Below are positions 38,906 through 47,446 of a stretch of DNA of 52,582 nt, in pieces. The notes under the pieces are model-generated. The model was not told where the DNA came from and made no database searches. It saw nothing but the letters and a program-made list of their open reading frames with translations. Location: the NCBI GenBank assembly GCA_012729675.1, contig JAAYCR010000010.1, forward strand, positions 1 to 52,582, given 5' to 3'. The position numbers and the translations under genes are program-made. The stretch's first letter is position 1, and each line of letters opens with the position of its first letter. The stretch comes from Phycisphaerae bacterium (GTDB taxonomy: Bacteria; Planctomycetota; Phycisphaerae; Sedimentisphaerales; Anaerohalosphaeraceae).

Positions 38906-40703
38906 AGTCCCATTCCTGCTGATATTCAAAAGCATTCACCCGTCGCTGACGCGGCCGAAATTCCGGTGAAAAGATGCTTCGTCCGGCGTCGAATCCGTCG
39001 AACCGCATCCCCAGCAGGTCGCAGATTGAATAGATCGCATCATCCATCATATAACGGCGGCCCAGGTAATCGTTGAGCCGTGCTGTCTTTTCGGGATGAA
39101 AGGACTTGTAGCTGTCGGAAAGCCACAAGACGAACGGAATTTCCAAGCCGCCTTCAAGGCTGTGTCCGAAGAAATTCCGCGTTTCAAACAACTCCAGCCC
39201 ATGGTCGGACAAATACAGCACCGTGGAATAGGCATTCAACTCTCGCACGGTTTCAATAATCCGTGTGACGATATAATCGTTGTAGAGCATCGCATTGTGA
39301 TAGCGGTTGATCAGACCTCTCTGCCGTTCGGTATTCTTGGGATACGGCTCGTTGAACACGTCATACGCTTCGGGGTATCGCAGGCGAAACGGGTTGTGCA
39401 GTCCCATTAGATGGAAAATGATGTACTGTCGGTCGATGTCTTCGGCCAGTACCGCATTGAGCGGTTCGAAGATCAGTTCATCATAAGAGGCCTGATTTAA
39501 ACTTTGCGTACGAGTGACAAAATGCGTCGCGTCGCAGCTTTGCGCCATGATCGTCGTCATCGTTTCATAGATACCCAGCGGCATCTGATTCGAGATCCAA
39601 ACGGTGTGGTAGTCAGCCTTTTGCAGGTATGAGATTAAAAACCCCGTTTCCATCAGACGATGGGGTGATTCATAGTTCTGAAATGTCAGCAGCGCCTGCA
39701 TATTGGGAATGGTGTTGGCAAACGGTGAAATCACATCCCGAAACGGATACAGGTACTCTCGCATCGCATCCAGTCGCGGCGTTGTCTCGAGACCGAATCC
39801 GTAAAGGCTCATGTGGTCGCGATCCGCCGATTCGCCGATAATCAGGACATGCACCTCTTTCTCGGGCCGTTCAAAGCGAAATGTGATTTCCGGCGTATTG
39901 GCCAGGGCTGCCGCGGCGCCGCGCCGGCTCTCGTCGTGGACCTTCCGGTATTCATGATAGCTGATGGCGCATTTGAACAAGAAGTTGCCGCGTGAGAGAG
40001 ACTGGCGAGAGGTCAGAAGTGTCATGGGAATGAGCAGCAGGATCGCCAGTGTCGCGACAAATAACCGTATGGCTTTGGCCTTAAGCCCGCGCGTCAGGCG
40101 GAATACGATCCAAAACCCGACACCCGCTCCCGCCCAAAAAAGAAACGTCGGCAGCGAGAGGAGATAATCCATTACATAGCCCTGGGCCTCGCCCGGGTGC
40201 GATTCGATCAGCACATATAAAAAAGAAACGCCGGGCAGGGTGTGATAATAATACAGGTAAATAAAATTCACAAAGGCAATAAGGCTTTGCAGTGAAAACG
40301 CAATCAGAATGCCCGTTCGCGGGGCCAATGCGATCAAAATCGCATACGGCACAAAACACAGCAGCTCGCCGTACATCAGATTGGCTGTATTGCCGAAATC
40401 ATTTCCCATCCACAGGAAATACAGATAAGGAAATACCACCACTACCAAAAGCGGCAGAAGAGCCAGCTTTTCCTGCCAATACAGCGCGCCGCCCCGGAAC
40501 AAGCGACACGCCTCGATAAAGCAGAGGATGCATGCCCCGGATAACAGAAGTGTCAGATGCATCGACAGCGACTTGCCCACATACAGCGGAAACATCGCTT
40601 CCAGTGTCCACTTATTGATCAGTACTGGAAACAGGCACAACATCCCCCCAACGATCATGGCCGCCTTGTCTTTTGAAACAGGTAATGCTTTGTCTTGATC
40701 CAT
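38883..40703 (-). CDS. phosphoethanolamine transferase (EptA/CptA-like)
   Basis: This 606-residue protein has five N-terminal membrane helices and a C-terminal sulfatase-fold catalytic domain on the periplasmic side. Family motifs are VHVLIIGESADRDHMSLYGF (metal Glu291), the nucleophile Thr331 in FANTIPNMQALLTF, YLSDHGLELFE for the second metal site, and GHSLEGGLEIPFVLW. It likely decorates lipid A, glycolipid or a capsule with phosphoethanolamine. Substrate choice cannot be told. It is divergent from the aldo/keto reductase and coupled to the acyltransferase, suggesting a two-gene envelope-modification unit. Confidence 0.85.
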   Translation of the reverse strand: MDQDKALPVSKDKAAMIVGGMLCLFPVLINKWTLEAMFPLYVGKSLSMHLTLLLSGACILCFIEACRLFRGGALYWQEKLALLPLLVVVVFPYLYFLWMGNDFGNTANLMYGELLCFVPYAILIALAPRTGILIAFSLQSLIAFVNFIYLYYYHTLPGVSFLYVLIESHPGEAQGYVMDYLLSLPTFLFWAGAGVGFWIVFRLTRGLKAKAIRLFVATLAILLLIPMTLLTSRQSLSRGNFLFKCAISYHEYRKVHDESRRGAAAALANTPEITFRFERPEKEVHVLIIGESADRDHMSLYGFGLETTPRLDAMREYLYPFRDVISPFANTIPNMQALLTFQNYESPHRLMETGFLISYLQKADYHTVWISNQMPLGIYETMTTIMAQSCDATHFVTRTQSLNQASYDELIFEPLNAVLAEDIDRQYIIFHLMGLHNPFRLRYPEAYDVFNEPYPKNTERQRGLINRYHNAMLYNDYIVTRIIETVRELNAYSTVLYLSDHGLELFETRNFFGHSLEGGLEIPFVLWLSDSYKSFHPEKTARLNDYLGRRYMMDDAIYSICDLLGMRFDGFDAGRSIFSPEFRPRQRRVNAFEYQQEWDYDASIRR

Positions 40704-40816
40704 TATCCCGCTGATTAGCTGGTGTTAGCGAACTTTTGCAGTATAGCCAAAATAACTCTAAAATACAAGGGTATATCGGCCATAAAGCCTGTCGCATTGG
40801 CAAAAAAAGCAAAAAC

Positions 40817-40845
40817 TTGCTCATATCGCGGCTGTCTGATAGACT
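40817..40845 (+). promoter_or_regulatory. promoter of the aldo/keto reductase gene
   Basis: TTGCTC (40817-40822) and TAGACT (40840-40845) are 17 bases apart, 38 bp before the start codon. Confidence 0.5.
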
Positions 40846-40883
40846 GCTCAAGCAGAACTAACGGTTGTTCAGGAGATATACCG

Positions 40884-41828
40884 ATGCAAACGCGAATATT
40901 GGGAAAAACGGAGCTGGAACTGACGACTCTCGGACTGGGGACGTGGGCCATCGGCGGGCCGTGGGAGTACGGCTGGGGGCCGCAGGACGAAGACGATTCC
41001 ATTCGGACGATCATTGCTGCGATTGACGGCGGGATAAACTGGATCGATACTGCCCCGATTTACGGTTGCGGCCACTCCGAGCAAATCGTTGGAAAAGCCG
41101 TCAGAAATTTTTGCGATAAGCCTCTCATCGCCACCAAATGCGGGTTGGCCTGGAACACCAAACGTGAAAAGGTCAACTGTCTGGACGCGGCCAGTATCCT
41201 CCGCGAGTGCGATGACAGCCTGCGACGGCTGAAGGTCGAGACGATTGACCTGTACCAGATGCACTGGCCGCAGCCGGACGAGCAGATTGAAGAGGCGTGG
41301 GCGGCGATGGCCAAATGCGTCCGGCAGGGCAAGGTCCGGTATCTGGGCGCCTCGAATGTAACCGTCGCCCATCTGGAGCGGCTGGCGAAGGTGCATCCGG
41401 TCGCGGCGATTCAGCCGCCGTACAGTATGCTCCGCCGCGAGATTGAGGCGGATGTGCTGCCGTACTGCGGCCAAAACGGCATCGGCGTGGTCTGCTACAG
41501 CCCGATGCAGAAGGGGCTGTTGACCGGCACATTCAGCAAAGAACGTATGCAGTCGCTGGCCCCCGACGACCATCGCAGAAATGATCCGATTTTTCAGGGC
41601 GAAAAACTCGAGCAGAATCTGAAGAGGGTCGAGGCCTTGCGCCGCATCGCCGAGCGGCACGGCAAAACCGTCGCCCAACTGGCGATTGCCTGGACACTGC
41701 GCCGGCCGGAAGTAACCAGCGCCATCGTCGGCGCCCGAAAACCCGAACAAATCCGGCAAACTCTCCCTGCCGGCGACTGGACGCTGGACGATGAGACAAT
41801 AAACGAGATTGAAACTGTTTTGAAATAG
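40884..41828 (+). CDS. aldo/keto reductase
   Basis: This 314-residue NADPH-dependent oxidoreductase has the AKR catalytic residues in WIDTAPIYGCGHSE (Asp, Tyr), followed by the lysine in IATKCGL and the His in YQMHWPQ. The cofactor region near the C-terminus is LRRPEVTSAIVGARKPEQI. LGKTELELTTLGLGTWAIGG is a standard N-terminus. AGGAGA lies 8 nt before the ATG at 40884. The frame opens 54 codons upstream, but that part would cover the promoter. The physiological substrate is unknown. Confidence 0.9.
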   Translation: MQTRILGKTELELTTLGLGTWAIGGPWEYGWGPQDEDDSIRTIIAAIDGGINWIDTAPIYGCGHSEQIVGKAVRNFCDKPLIATKCGLAWNTKREKVNCLDAASILRECDDSLRRLKVETIDLYQMHWPQPDEQIEEAWAAMAKCVRQGKVRYLGASNVTVAHLERLAKVHPVAAIQPPYSMLRREIEADVLPYCGQNGIGVVCYSPMQKGLLTGTFSKERMQSLAPDDHRRNDPIFQGEKLEQNLKRVEALRRIAERHGKTVAQLAIAWTLRRPEVTSAIVGARKPEQIRQTLPAGDWTLDDETINEIETVLK

Positions 41829-41905
41829 AAACCACAGATTTCGCAGATTACACAGATATATTTATAATCCGTGTTTATCTGTGTTAATCTGTGGCTAACA
41901 AAGGA
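41829..41905. repeat. inverted repeat of the ACACAGATT family before purB
   Basis: CCACAGATTTCGCAGATTAC and its near-reverse complement GTTAATCTGTGG flank ACACAGATA and TATCTGTG words. The leader can form a long, imperfect hairpin. Related words lie before yggS (1484-1509) and near 51578. Confidence 0.65.
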
Positions 41906-41910
41906 ACATT

Positions 41911-43344
41911 ATGACACAACGCACGGGTATTTACACCAGTCCGCTGGTGGAGCGAAACGCCTCGAAGGAGATGGCCGAATTGTTCGGGGCCGATATGAAG
42001 TTTACCACGTGGCGAAAGCTCTGGCTGGAACTGGCCAAGGCCGAGCAGAAGCTGGGGCTGAAGATTACCGATGTTCAAATCAAACAGATGCAGCAGCATC
42101 TGACGGACATCGACTATAAAAAGGCCGCCGACTACGAAAAGAAGTTTCGTCACGACGTGATGGCGCACGTGCACACCTTCGGGGATGTCGCTCCCAAGGC
42201 AGCCCCGATTATTCATTTGGGCGCGACAAGCTGTTATGTAGGCGACAACGCCGACCTGATTATTATGCGCGACGGGATGCGGCTATTGGCCGACAAGCTG
42301 GCCTGTCTGCTCGACCGGCTGGGAAAATTCGCCAAGACGTACCGTGCGCTGCCGACGCTGGGATTTACGCACTATCAGCCGGCGCAGTTGACGACCGTCG
42401 GCAAGCGGGCGACGCTGTGGGCGTATGACTTTGCGATGGACCTGGAAGAACTGGAGCGGCGGATCGAGACGCTGCCGTTCCGCGGGGTCAAGGGCACGAC
42501 CGGCACGCAGGCGTCGTTTTTGTCGCTGTTCGACGGCAATCACGAAAAAGTCCGCAAGCTCGATGAGAGGGTAGCCAAGGCCTTCGGGTTTTCGCGCCGC
42601 TGCGTCGTGACCGGCCAGACCTACCCGCGCAAGATTGATAAATATGTCGTCGATGTGCTGGCGTCGGTGGCCGTCAGCGCCCACAAGATGTGCAACGACA
42701 TTCGCCTGCTGGCCAATCTCAAAGAGATCGAAGAGCCGTTTGAAAAATCGCAGATCGGTTCGTCCGCGATGGCCTACAAGCGCAACCCGATGCGGTGCGA
42801 GCGCACGACAGGGCTGGCCCGGCTGGTGATGAGCCTGGCGGCCAGCCCGGCGATGACGGCGGCTGAGCAGTGGCTCGAACGCACACTGGACGATTCGTCC
42901 AACCGCCGCGTCAGCATCGCCGAGGCCTTTTTGGCGTCCGATGGGATTCTTGAAATCCTCATCAACGTCGCCTCCGGCCTGGTGGTCTATCCGAAGGTTA
43001 TCGCCGCCCGCGTCCAGGCGGAACTGCCGTTCATGGCGACTGAAAATATTCTGATGGCCGGCGTCCAGTCCGGCGGCGACCGACAGGCCCTGCATGAAGC
43101 CATCCGCGTTCACTCTCACGCCGCGGCTGCACAGGTCAAACAGCACGGCCTCCACAACGATCTGATCGACCGCCTCAAGGCCGACTCCGCCTTTGCCAAA
43201 GTCAACTTCGCCGGCGTGATGAACCCCAAAGACTACATCGGCCGCGCCCCCGAACAGGTCGATGAATTCATCACCGCGGTTATTGCACCTGTCCGACGTA
43301 AATATCGAAACGTGTTAAACAAGAAAGTTGAGCTGAAAGTATGA
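41911..43344 (+). CDS. purB: adenylosuccinate lyase
   Basis: This 477-residue fumarase/aspartase-superfamily enzyme cleaves SAICAR to AICAR and adenylosuccinate to AMP. The three conserved regions are visible: [11 protein letters not shown], the TH154[12 protein letters not shown] stretch with the catalytic His, and the mobile signature loop [10 protein letters not shown] (284-293). The length corresponds to the long (eukaryote-like) PurB form. The start has AAAGGAACATT upstream and follows the ACACAGATT inverted repeat. Confidence 0.95.
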   Translation: MTQRTGIYTSPLVERNASKEMAELFGADMKFTTWRKLWLELAKAEQKLGLKITDVQIKQMQQHLTDIDYKKAADYEKKFRHDVMAHVHTFGDVAPKAAPIIHLGATSCYVGDNADLIIMRDGMRLLADKLACLLDRLGKFAKTYRALPTLGFTHYQPAQLTTVGKRATLWAYDFAMDLEELERRIETLPFRGVKGTTGTQASFLSLFDGNHEKVRKLDERVAKAFGFSRRCVVTGQTYPRKIDKYVVDVLASVAVSAHKMCNDIRLLANLKEIEEPFEKSQIGSSAMAYKRNPMRCERTTGLARLVMSLAASPAMTAAEQWLERTLDDSSNRRVSIAEAFLASDGILEILINVASGLVVYPKVIAARVQAELPFMATENILMAGVQSGGDRQALHEAIRVHSHAAAAQVKQHGLHNDLIDRLKADSAFAKVNFAGVMNPKDYIGRAPEQVDEFITAVIAPVRRKYRNVLNKKVELKV

Positions 43345-43445
43345 GGATACTAAATGTTGCCGCGGATTTGACGCCCAAATGGCCGCAGGGATAGGTCAGG
43401 GAATCGCATTGGGCCGAATCCGGCTCATTGAATAAGAGGAATATT

Positions 43446-44363
43446 ATGTTATTTCCTTATGGTGTGGATGTACCGTTGGATCGTCGTCCACTGGTCAACT
43501 GGCTTTTGATCGGTTCGGTCGTGGTTGCTTTTGGTCTGCAGGTTACGGCTCCGGAAACAGAGGCGGTTGAGAGCTATGTGCTCAGAGACTTCGGGCTATC
43601 GGGGCTGCTGGGGCACATGTGGCTGCATGGGGATATTTTTCATCTTGGCGGCAATCTCTGGTTCTTGTTCATCTTCGGCAATGCCGTCTGCTCGAAGGTT
43701 AGAAATTGGGCTTTTCTGCCGATTTATCTTTTTTTAGGCATCATGGCGGCTGTTGTCCACTTGGTTTTTGACGGCCACCCGGCGATCGGCGCCAGCGGGG
43801 CGATCAACGGCATCGTTGGGATGTATTTGGTCTATTACCCGCTCAATGACATCAATTGTCTGTTTGGGTGGGGAGTTTATTTTCGTACGATTTCCCTGTC
43901 GGGTTTTTGGCTGATAGGGATGTGGTTTGTGTTTGATCTGTGGGGCGCGGCTGCGGGCGTCGGACAGGTCGCCTATTTAGCACATCTTGGCGGCTTTGCT
44001 GCGGGGGTCGGTATTGCGATCTTGCTGCAAAGGATAGGGTTTGTAACGATGGAACACGACGAGCGATCTTTAGTTGATATCTTCGATGGACGCAAACGCC
44101 GAAAAATACGGCAGGCGACATTTAACACCAATGCCCGAGAGGAAACGGATGCGATGCCAAAGCATGAGTTTATCGTGCCGATGCGATCGCCGCAAGATGT
44201 TGTGATTTCCCTGACTCCGGTTGCGGCAACAGCCAAGCCTGATGTGTTGCGGTTTTCATGTTCGTGCGGCCAACGTATCAAAGTACCCTTGTCATACGCC
44301 GGGCAGCGCGGCAAATGCCCCGGTTGCAAGAACAGTGTGGAAATCCCTTGTATTGAAGAATAA
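43446..44363 (+). CDS. rhomboid intramembrane serine protease with C-terminal zinc ribbon
   Basis: This 305-residue protein has six membrane helices with the rhomboid catalytic dyad Ser117 in GASG and His180 in AYLAHLGGF, plus the LHGDIFHLGGNLWFLFIFGN motif. After a cytoplasmic linker, the last 45 residues form a zinc ribbon with Cys272, Cys274, Cys291 and Cys294 (FSCSCGQRI; GKCPGC), a module often attached to planctomycete proteins. The ribbon may sense or bind a partner (inference). GAGG lies 7 nt before the ATG at 43446; a TTG at 43428 is in frame. The 3' end (CIEE) resembles a sequence that recurs before the SMP-30 gene. Confidence 0.87.
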   Translation: MLFPYGVDVPLDRRPLVNWLLIGSVVVAFGLQVTAPETEAVESYVLRDFGLSGLLGHMWLHGDIFHLGGNLWFLFIFGNAVCSKVRNWAFLPIYLFLGIMAAVVHLVFDGHPAIGASGAINGIVGMYLVYYPLNDINCLFGWGVYFRTISLSGFWLIGMWFVFDLWGAAAGVGQVAYLAHLGGFAAGVGIAILLQRIGFVTMEHDERSLVDIFDGRKRRKIRQATFNTNAREETDAMPKHEFIVPMRSPQDVVISLTPVAATAKPDVLRFSCSCGQRIKVPLSYAGQRGKCPGCKNSVEIPCIEE

Positions 44364-44414
44364 AAATTGAAACGATAGAAAGAAGGAGGTATAACCATGT
44401 TAAATGTTAAATGT
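44348..44414 (+). repeat. leader module, copy 1
   Basis: TTGTATTGAAGAATAA, then AATTGAAACGATAGAAA, a GGAGGT site, ACCATG and TTAAATGTTAAATGT. It overlaps the rhomboid stop and the ankyrin start. A second copy lies at 46203-46270. Confidence 0.8.
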
Positions 44415-45473
44415 CTATTAAGTGCGATGTGCCTGTTCATCCTGCTGTCAGGCTGCAGCCCAAAACCCGACCCCGAACAACTTAAAGCAACGTTTACAAT
44501 GGCTATTTGGCAGGAACGGCCGGACCAAATGGAAATGATCCTCAACCAAATGGACAAGTCAATTCAACAGCAGGCATTGAACGATGGGCTGTTTCAGGCG
44601 ACAAGGTTTATCGGGAACGAAGAGAAAGAAATTGCGATATTTCAAACCCTGCTCAAATTGGGAGCCGACATTAACTGTCAGCAGGACGACATGGACACTG
44701 TCACCCATATCGGCCTGGGCTTCGGCGGAAAAATGACCCCCGCCATGCTCGAATGGTTCATTCAAAACGGCGGCGACATCAACTTAAAAAACAGCACCGG
44801 CCAGACCGCTCTATCGCTCTGCGTTGACAACGCAGACAAGTTCAACATCGACCAGCGTCATCAGATGATCCGCATCCTGCTGGACAACGGCGCCGATATT
44901 AATGTGACTTGCAAGGGGAAGACACCGCTGCTCGAACCGCTGGTGATCTGGAGCGGACGAAATCCGAACGCAAAAGAACAAATTAAATGGCTCGTTGACG
45001 CCGGAGCCAACCTGGAAATAAAAAATACGTCTGGACGTACCGTATTGCTGACGGCAATCGAGAGCGGTATGGAAGATATGGCCGAGTATTTGCTCGAACT
45101 CGGCGCCGACTATAAAACCGCTGATGAATACGGGACAAGTGCACTGTTCAAGGCGGCCAACATGGGATTTGCCAAATGTGTGGAAATGCTGATCGGCCTC
45201 GGAGCCGATGTCAACAAAGTTAACTCCGGCGGATACACACCGTTGCATTTTGCTGTTGCCGGAGGCAATGAGGAAATCATTATAATGCTGCTGGACAACG
45301 GCGCATTAATGAATGTTGTGAATAAAGAGGGCATGACTGCGCTGGACAAAGCTGATCAAATAACACTGTGTGATCCAAATATCGACAAAGACGCAAAAAA
45401 AGCAAAAGTTATTGAATTGCTAATCCAACACGGCGCCAAACGCGCCAATCAGTTAAAGGAGACAAACGCATGA
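44397..45473 (+). CDS. ankyrin-repeat lipoprotein
   Basis: This 358-residue protein has a lipoprotein signal (MLNVKCLLSAMCLFILLSGC) and about seven ankyrin repeats. Typical units are TLLKLGADINCQQDD, WFIQNGGDINLKNSTGQTAL, ILLDNGADINVTCKGKTPLL and EMLIGLGADVNKVNSGGYTPLHFAV. Ankyrin arrays bind other proteins, but the partner is unknown. An exact AAGGAGGT site lies before the ATG. The first residues (MLNVK) are encoded by the ATGTTAAATG dispersed repeat. The end overlaps the next gene by ATGA. Confidence 0.87.
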   Translation: MLNVKCLLSAMCLFILLSGCSPKPDPEQLKATFTMAIWQERPDQMEMILNQMDKSIQQQALNDGLFQATRFIGNEEKEIAIFQTLLKLGADINCQQDDMDTVTHIGLGFGGKMTPAMLEWFIQNGGDINLKNSTGQTALSLCVDNADKFNIDQRHQMIRILLDNGADINVTCKGKTPLLEPLVIWSGRNPNAKEQIKWLVDAGANLEIKNTSGRTVLLTAIESGMEDMAEYLLELGADYKTADEYGTSALFKAANMGFAKCVEMLIGLGADVNKVNSGGYTPLHFAVAGGNEEIIIMLLDNGALMNVVNKEGMTALDKADQITLCDPNIDKDAKKAKVIELLIQHGAKRANQLKETNA

Positions 45474-46195
45474 ACCTAAAAAACGCAAGTATCATCGCAC
45501 TGATTCTGATCATTGTGTCAACTCTGTTGTATATCTGTGGGAACATCCTGTACATCCCATTAATACTAAAGGACCATATCAATCTTCCAACGCTCATTTC
45601 TGTATCCTCATCTACTACCCTGCCTGTCTTATTCAGGTCGTTGGGAGTCGTCCTGCTGCTCTCGGCAGTCATAAGCCGTCTCAGTAAACCCAACTCAGGA
45701 CGGGGATCAACACTGGCAATTTTCGCCGGTGTACTGATCCTGTTGTGCACATTGTTTACCATTATTACCAGCATCACACAAGCAGTTTCTTTATATCGGC
45801 ATCTCCCGCTGAGCCGTTCCCTGTTTTATACCATTTCCTATGCAATTCAAATTGTATCCGGCCTGGCTTTGGGTCTCTTCGCTTTAACTATCTCAGGCAG
45901 ATCCTCCGGCAAAGTCCTTGCCCTGCTGGCATTGATCAGTTACATTGCGAGCCTGCTGGTTAATCTCGGCAATTTAGTGATCACGTTCGGCGAAACGTTC
46001 GCCCAGCTTAATTTTCTTATGGATCTCGTTCGGATTGGGATGATCCTAGGTAGTTTTGGTATTACAATCGCGATCATCTTCTTCCTGCTGGTGTTCCTGA
46101 AGCAAAAACACTGGCCGCCAATGGCGGACGTCCGGGACTCATTACCGAACCCGTTGCCAATCCTGAGCGGCCAAACCCCTTTTCCGGAAGGATAA
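45470..46195 (+). CDS. hypothetical polytopic membrane protein
   Basis: This 241-residue protein has six or seven hydrophobic helices and no motif I recognise. The N-terminal helix is ASIIALILIIVSTLLYICGN and the last is IGMILGSFGITIAIIFFLLVF. Ser and Leu are abundant between helices. The start overlaps the ankyrin lipoprotein stop by 4 bp (ATGA), so the two are probably made together, and the pair may form one complex (inference). Confidence 0.75.
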   Translation: MNLKNASIIALILIIVSTLLYICGNILYIPLILKDHINLPTLISVSSSTTLPVLFRSLGVVLLLSAVISRLSKPNSGRGSTLAIFAGVLILLCTLFTIITSITQAVSLYRHLPLSRSLFYTISYAIQIVSGLALGLFALTISGRSSGKVLALLALISYIASLLVNLGNLVITFGETFAQLNFLMDLVRIGMILGSFGITIAIIFFLLVFLKQKHWPPMADVRDSLPNPLPILSGQTPFPEG

Positions 46196-46202
46196 AAATC
46201 CA

Positions 46203-46270
46203 TTGTATTGAAGAATAAGAAATTGAAACGATAGAAAACCGGAGGTAAAACCATGTTAAATGCAAAATGT
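46203..46270 (+). repeat. leader module, copy 2
   Basis: TTGTATTGAAGAATAAG, then AAATTGAAACGATAGAAA, CCGGAGGTAAAACCATG and TTAAATGCAAAATGTC. It is a close copy of 44348-44414 and includes a remnant of the rhomboid 3' end (TGTATTGAAGAATAA) that has no coding role here. Confidence 0.8.
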
Positions 46271-47299
46271 CAAATGTATCAAGTGTTGGTATGTGGAGTG
46301 TTCGTGTTGGTTGCGACGGGGTTCTGCGGGTGTGCGGCCTCGTGCGACTGTCCGGAGGATGCGGCGGGGTCAAACGAGACTGCGGCTGCATGCGACTGTG
46401 CGGCTGCTAAAGAGGAAAGCGAGGCTGCGACCACGTGCGACTGTGCGAAGGTGGCCGAGGCGGAGGGAATAATCGCAGCCGGGGCGGAGTTGGTTGCGGT
46501 GTCGTCGGCATTTCGCTTCACCGAAGGCCCGGCGGCCGATGCGGCGGGCAATGTCTATTTTACCGATCAGCCGAACGATCAGATTATGATTTATACGGTT
46601 GACGGCGAACTGAAGCAGTTTATGCAGCCGGCGGGCCGCAGCAACGGGATGTATTTTGATACGGATGGCACGCTCATCGCCTGCGCCGACAATAAGAACG
46701 AACTGTGGCGCATCAACGTCGAGACTAAGGAACACGTGGTGCTGACACAGCGTTACGAGGGCGGGCTGTTCAACGGGCCTAACGATGCCTGGGTGCATCC
46801 GCAGAAGCGATGGATCTACTTTACCGATCCGATGTATCGGCGGCAGTGGTGGGATCGCAGCCCTGCCTCCGAGCTCTCCTCCGAAGGGGCCTATCGCATC
46901 AATCACGACGGTACGGGGCTGGTGCGCGTTATCGATGATCTGGTCAAGCCCAACGGCATTATCGGCACGCCGGACGGCAAGACCCTGTACGTGGCCGACA
47001 TTGATGGGCGTAAGACCTGGGCCTACACGATTGGGCCGGATGGAACGCTGACGGACAAGCGGCTGTTCTGCGAGGCGGGATCGGACGGGATGACGCTGGA
47101 TTGCTGCGGCAATGTGTATTTGACCGGCGGCAACGGCGTGATGGTCTTTAATCCCGACGGCGAGCAAATCGAGCAAATCCGCGTACCCCAGGGGTGGACG
47201 GCCAATGCAACCTTCGGCGGCAAAGACCGAAAGACCCTCTTTATTACCGCCAGCAGAGCCGTCTATACTCTCCAAATGAACGTCTGCGGCGCCCAATAG
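46253..47299 (+). CDS. SMP-30/gluconolactonase-like lipoprotein with CDC motifs
   Basis: This 348-residue exported protein starts MLNAKCQMYQVLVCGVFVLVA and has a lipobox near FCGC. A cysteine-rich stretch of about 45 residues follows, with three CDC triplets (SCDC, ACDC, TCDC) about 20 residues apart. The remaining 270 residues form a six-bladed beta-propeller of the SMP-30/Gluconolaconase/LRE family (RFTEGPAADAAGNVYFTDQP; GLFNGPNDAWVHPQ; KPNGIIGTPDGKTLYVAD). It likely hydrolyses a lactone or binds Ca2+, but the substrate is unknown. The CDC triplets could bind metal or cross-link (inference). The strong GGAGGT site comes from the leader module. Confidence 0.85.
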   Translation: MLNAKCQMYQVLVCGVFVLVATGFCGCAASCDCPEDAAGSNETAAACDCAAAKEESEAATTCDCAKVAEAEGIIAAGAELVAVSSAFRFTEGPAADAAGNVYFTDQPNDQIMIYTVDGELKQFMQPAGRSNGMYFDTDGTLIACADNKNELWRINVETKEHVVLTQRYEGGLFNGPNDAWVHPQKRWIYFTDPMYRRQWWDRSPASELSSEGAYRINHDGTGLVRVIDDLVKPNGIIGTPDGKTLYVADIDGRKTWAYTIGPDGTLTDKRLFCEAGSDGMTLDCCGNVYLTGGNGVMVFNPDGEQIEQIRVPQGWTANATFGGKDRKTLFITASRAVYTLQMNVCGAQ

Positions 47300-47331
47300 A
47301 CCGTCCCAGACAATACGGGTATCGACACAGG

Positions 47332-47363
47332 ATCATCCCCCATCTTTCGGGATGGGGGATGAT
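47332..47363 (+). terminator. perfect 13-bp hairpin after the SMP-30 gene
   Basis: ATCATCCCCCATC and GATGGGGGATGAT pair perfectly around TTTCGG. No T-run follows, so it may act as an mRNA 3' stabiliser or a factor-assisted terminator. Confidence 0.55.
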
Positions 47364-47378
47364 TGCGATGTGCGGGGT

Positions 47379-47406
47379 TGTATTTGTGCGAGCCGTCGGG
47401 TACAAT
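47379..47406 (+). promoter_or_regulatory. promoter of lepA
   Basis: TTGTAT (47379-47384) and TACAAT (47401-47406) are 16 bases apart, 41 bp before the start codon. Confidence 0.5.
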
Positions 47407-47446
47407 GCCTCATTTTCTGTAATTCCAAGATAAAGATACCCATAAA

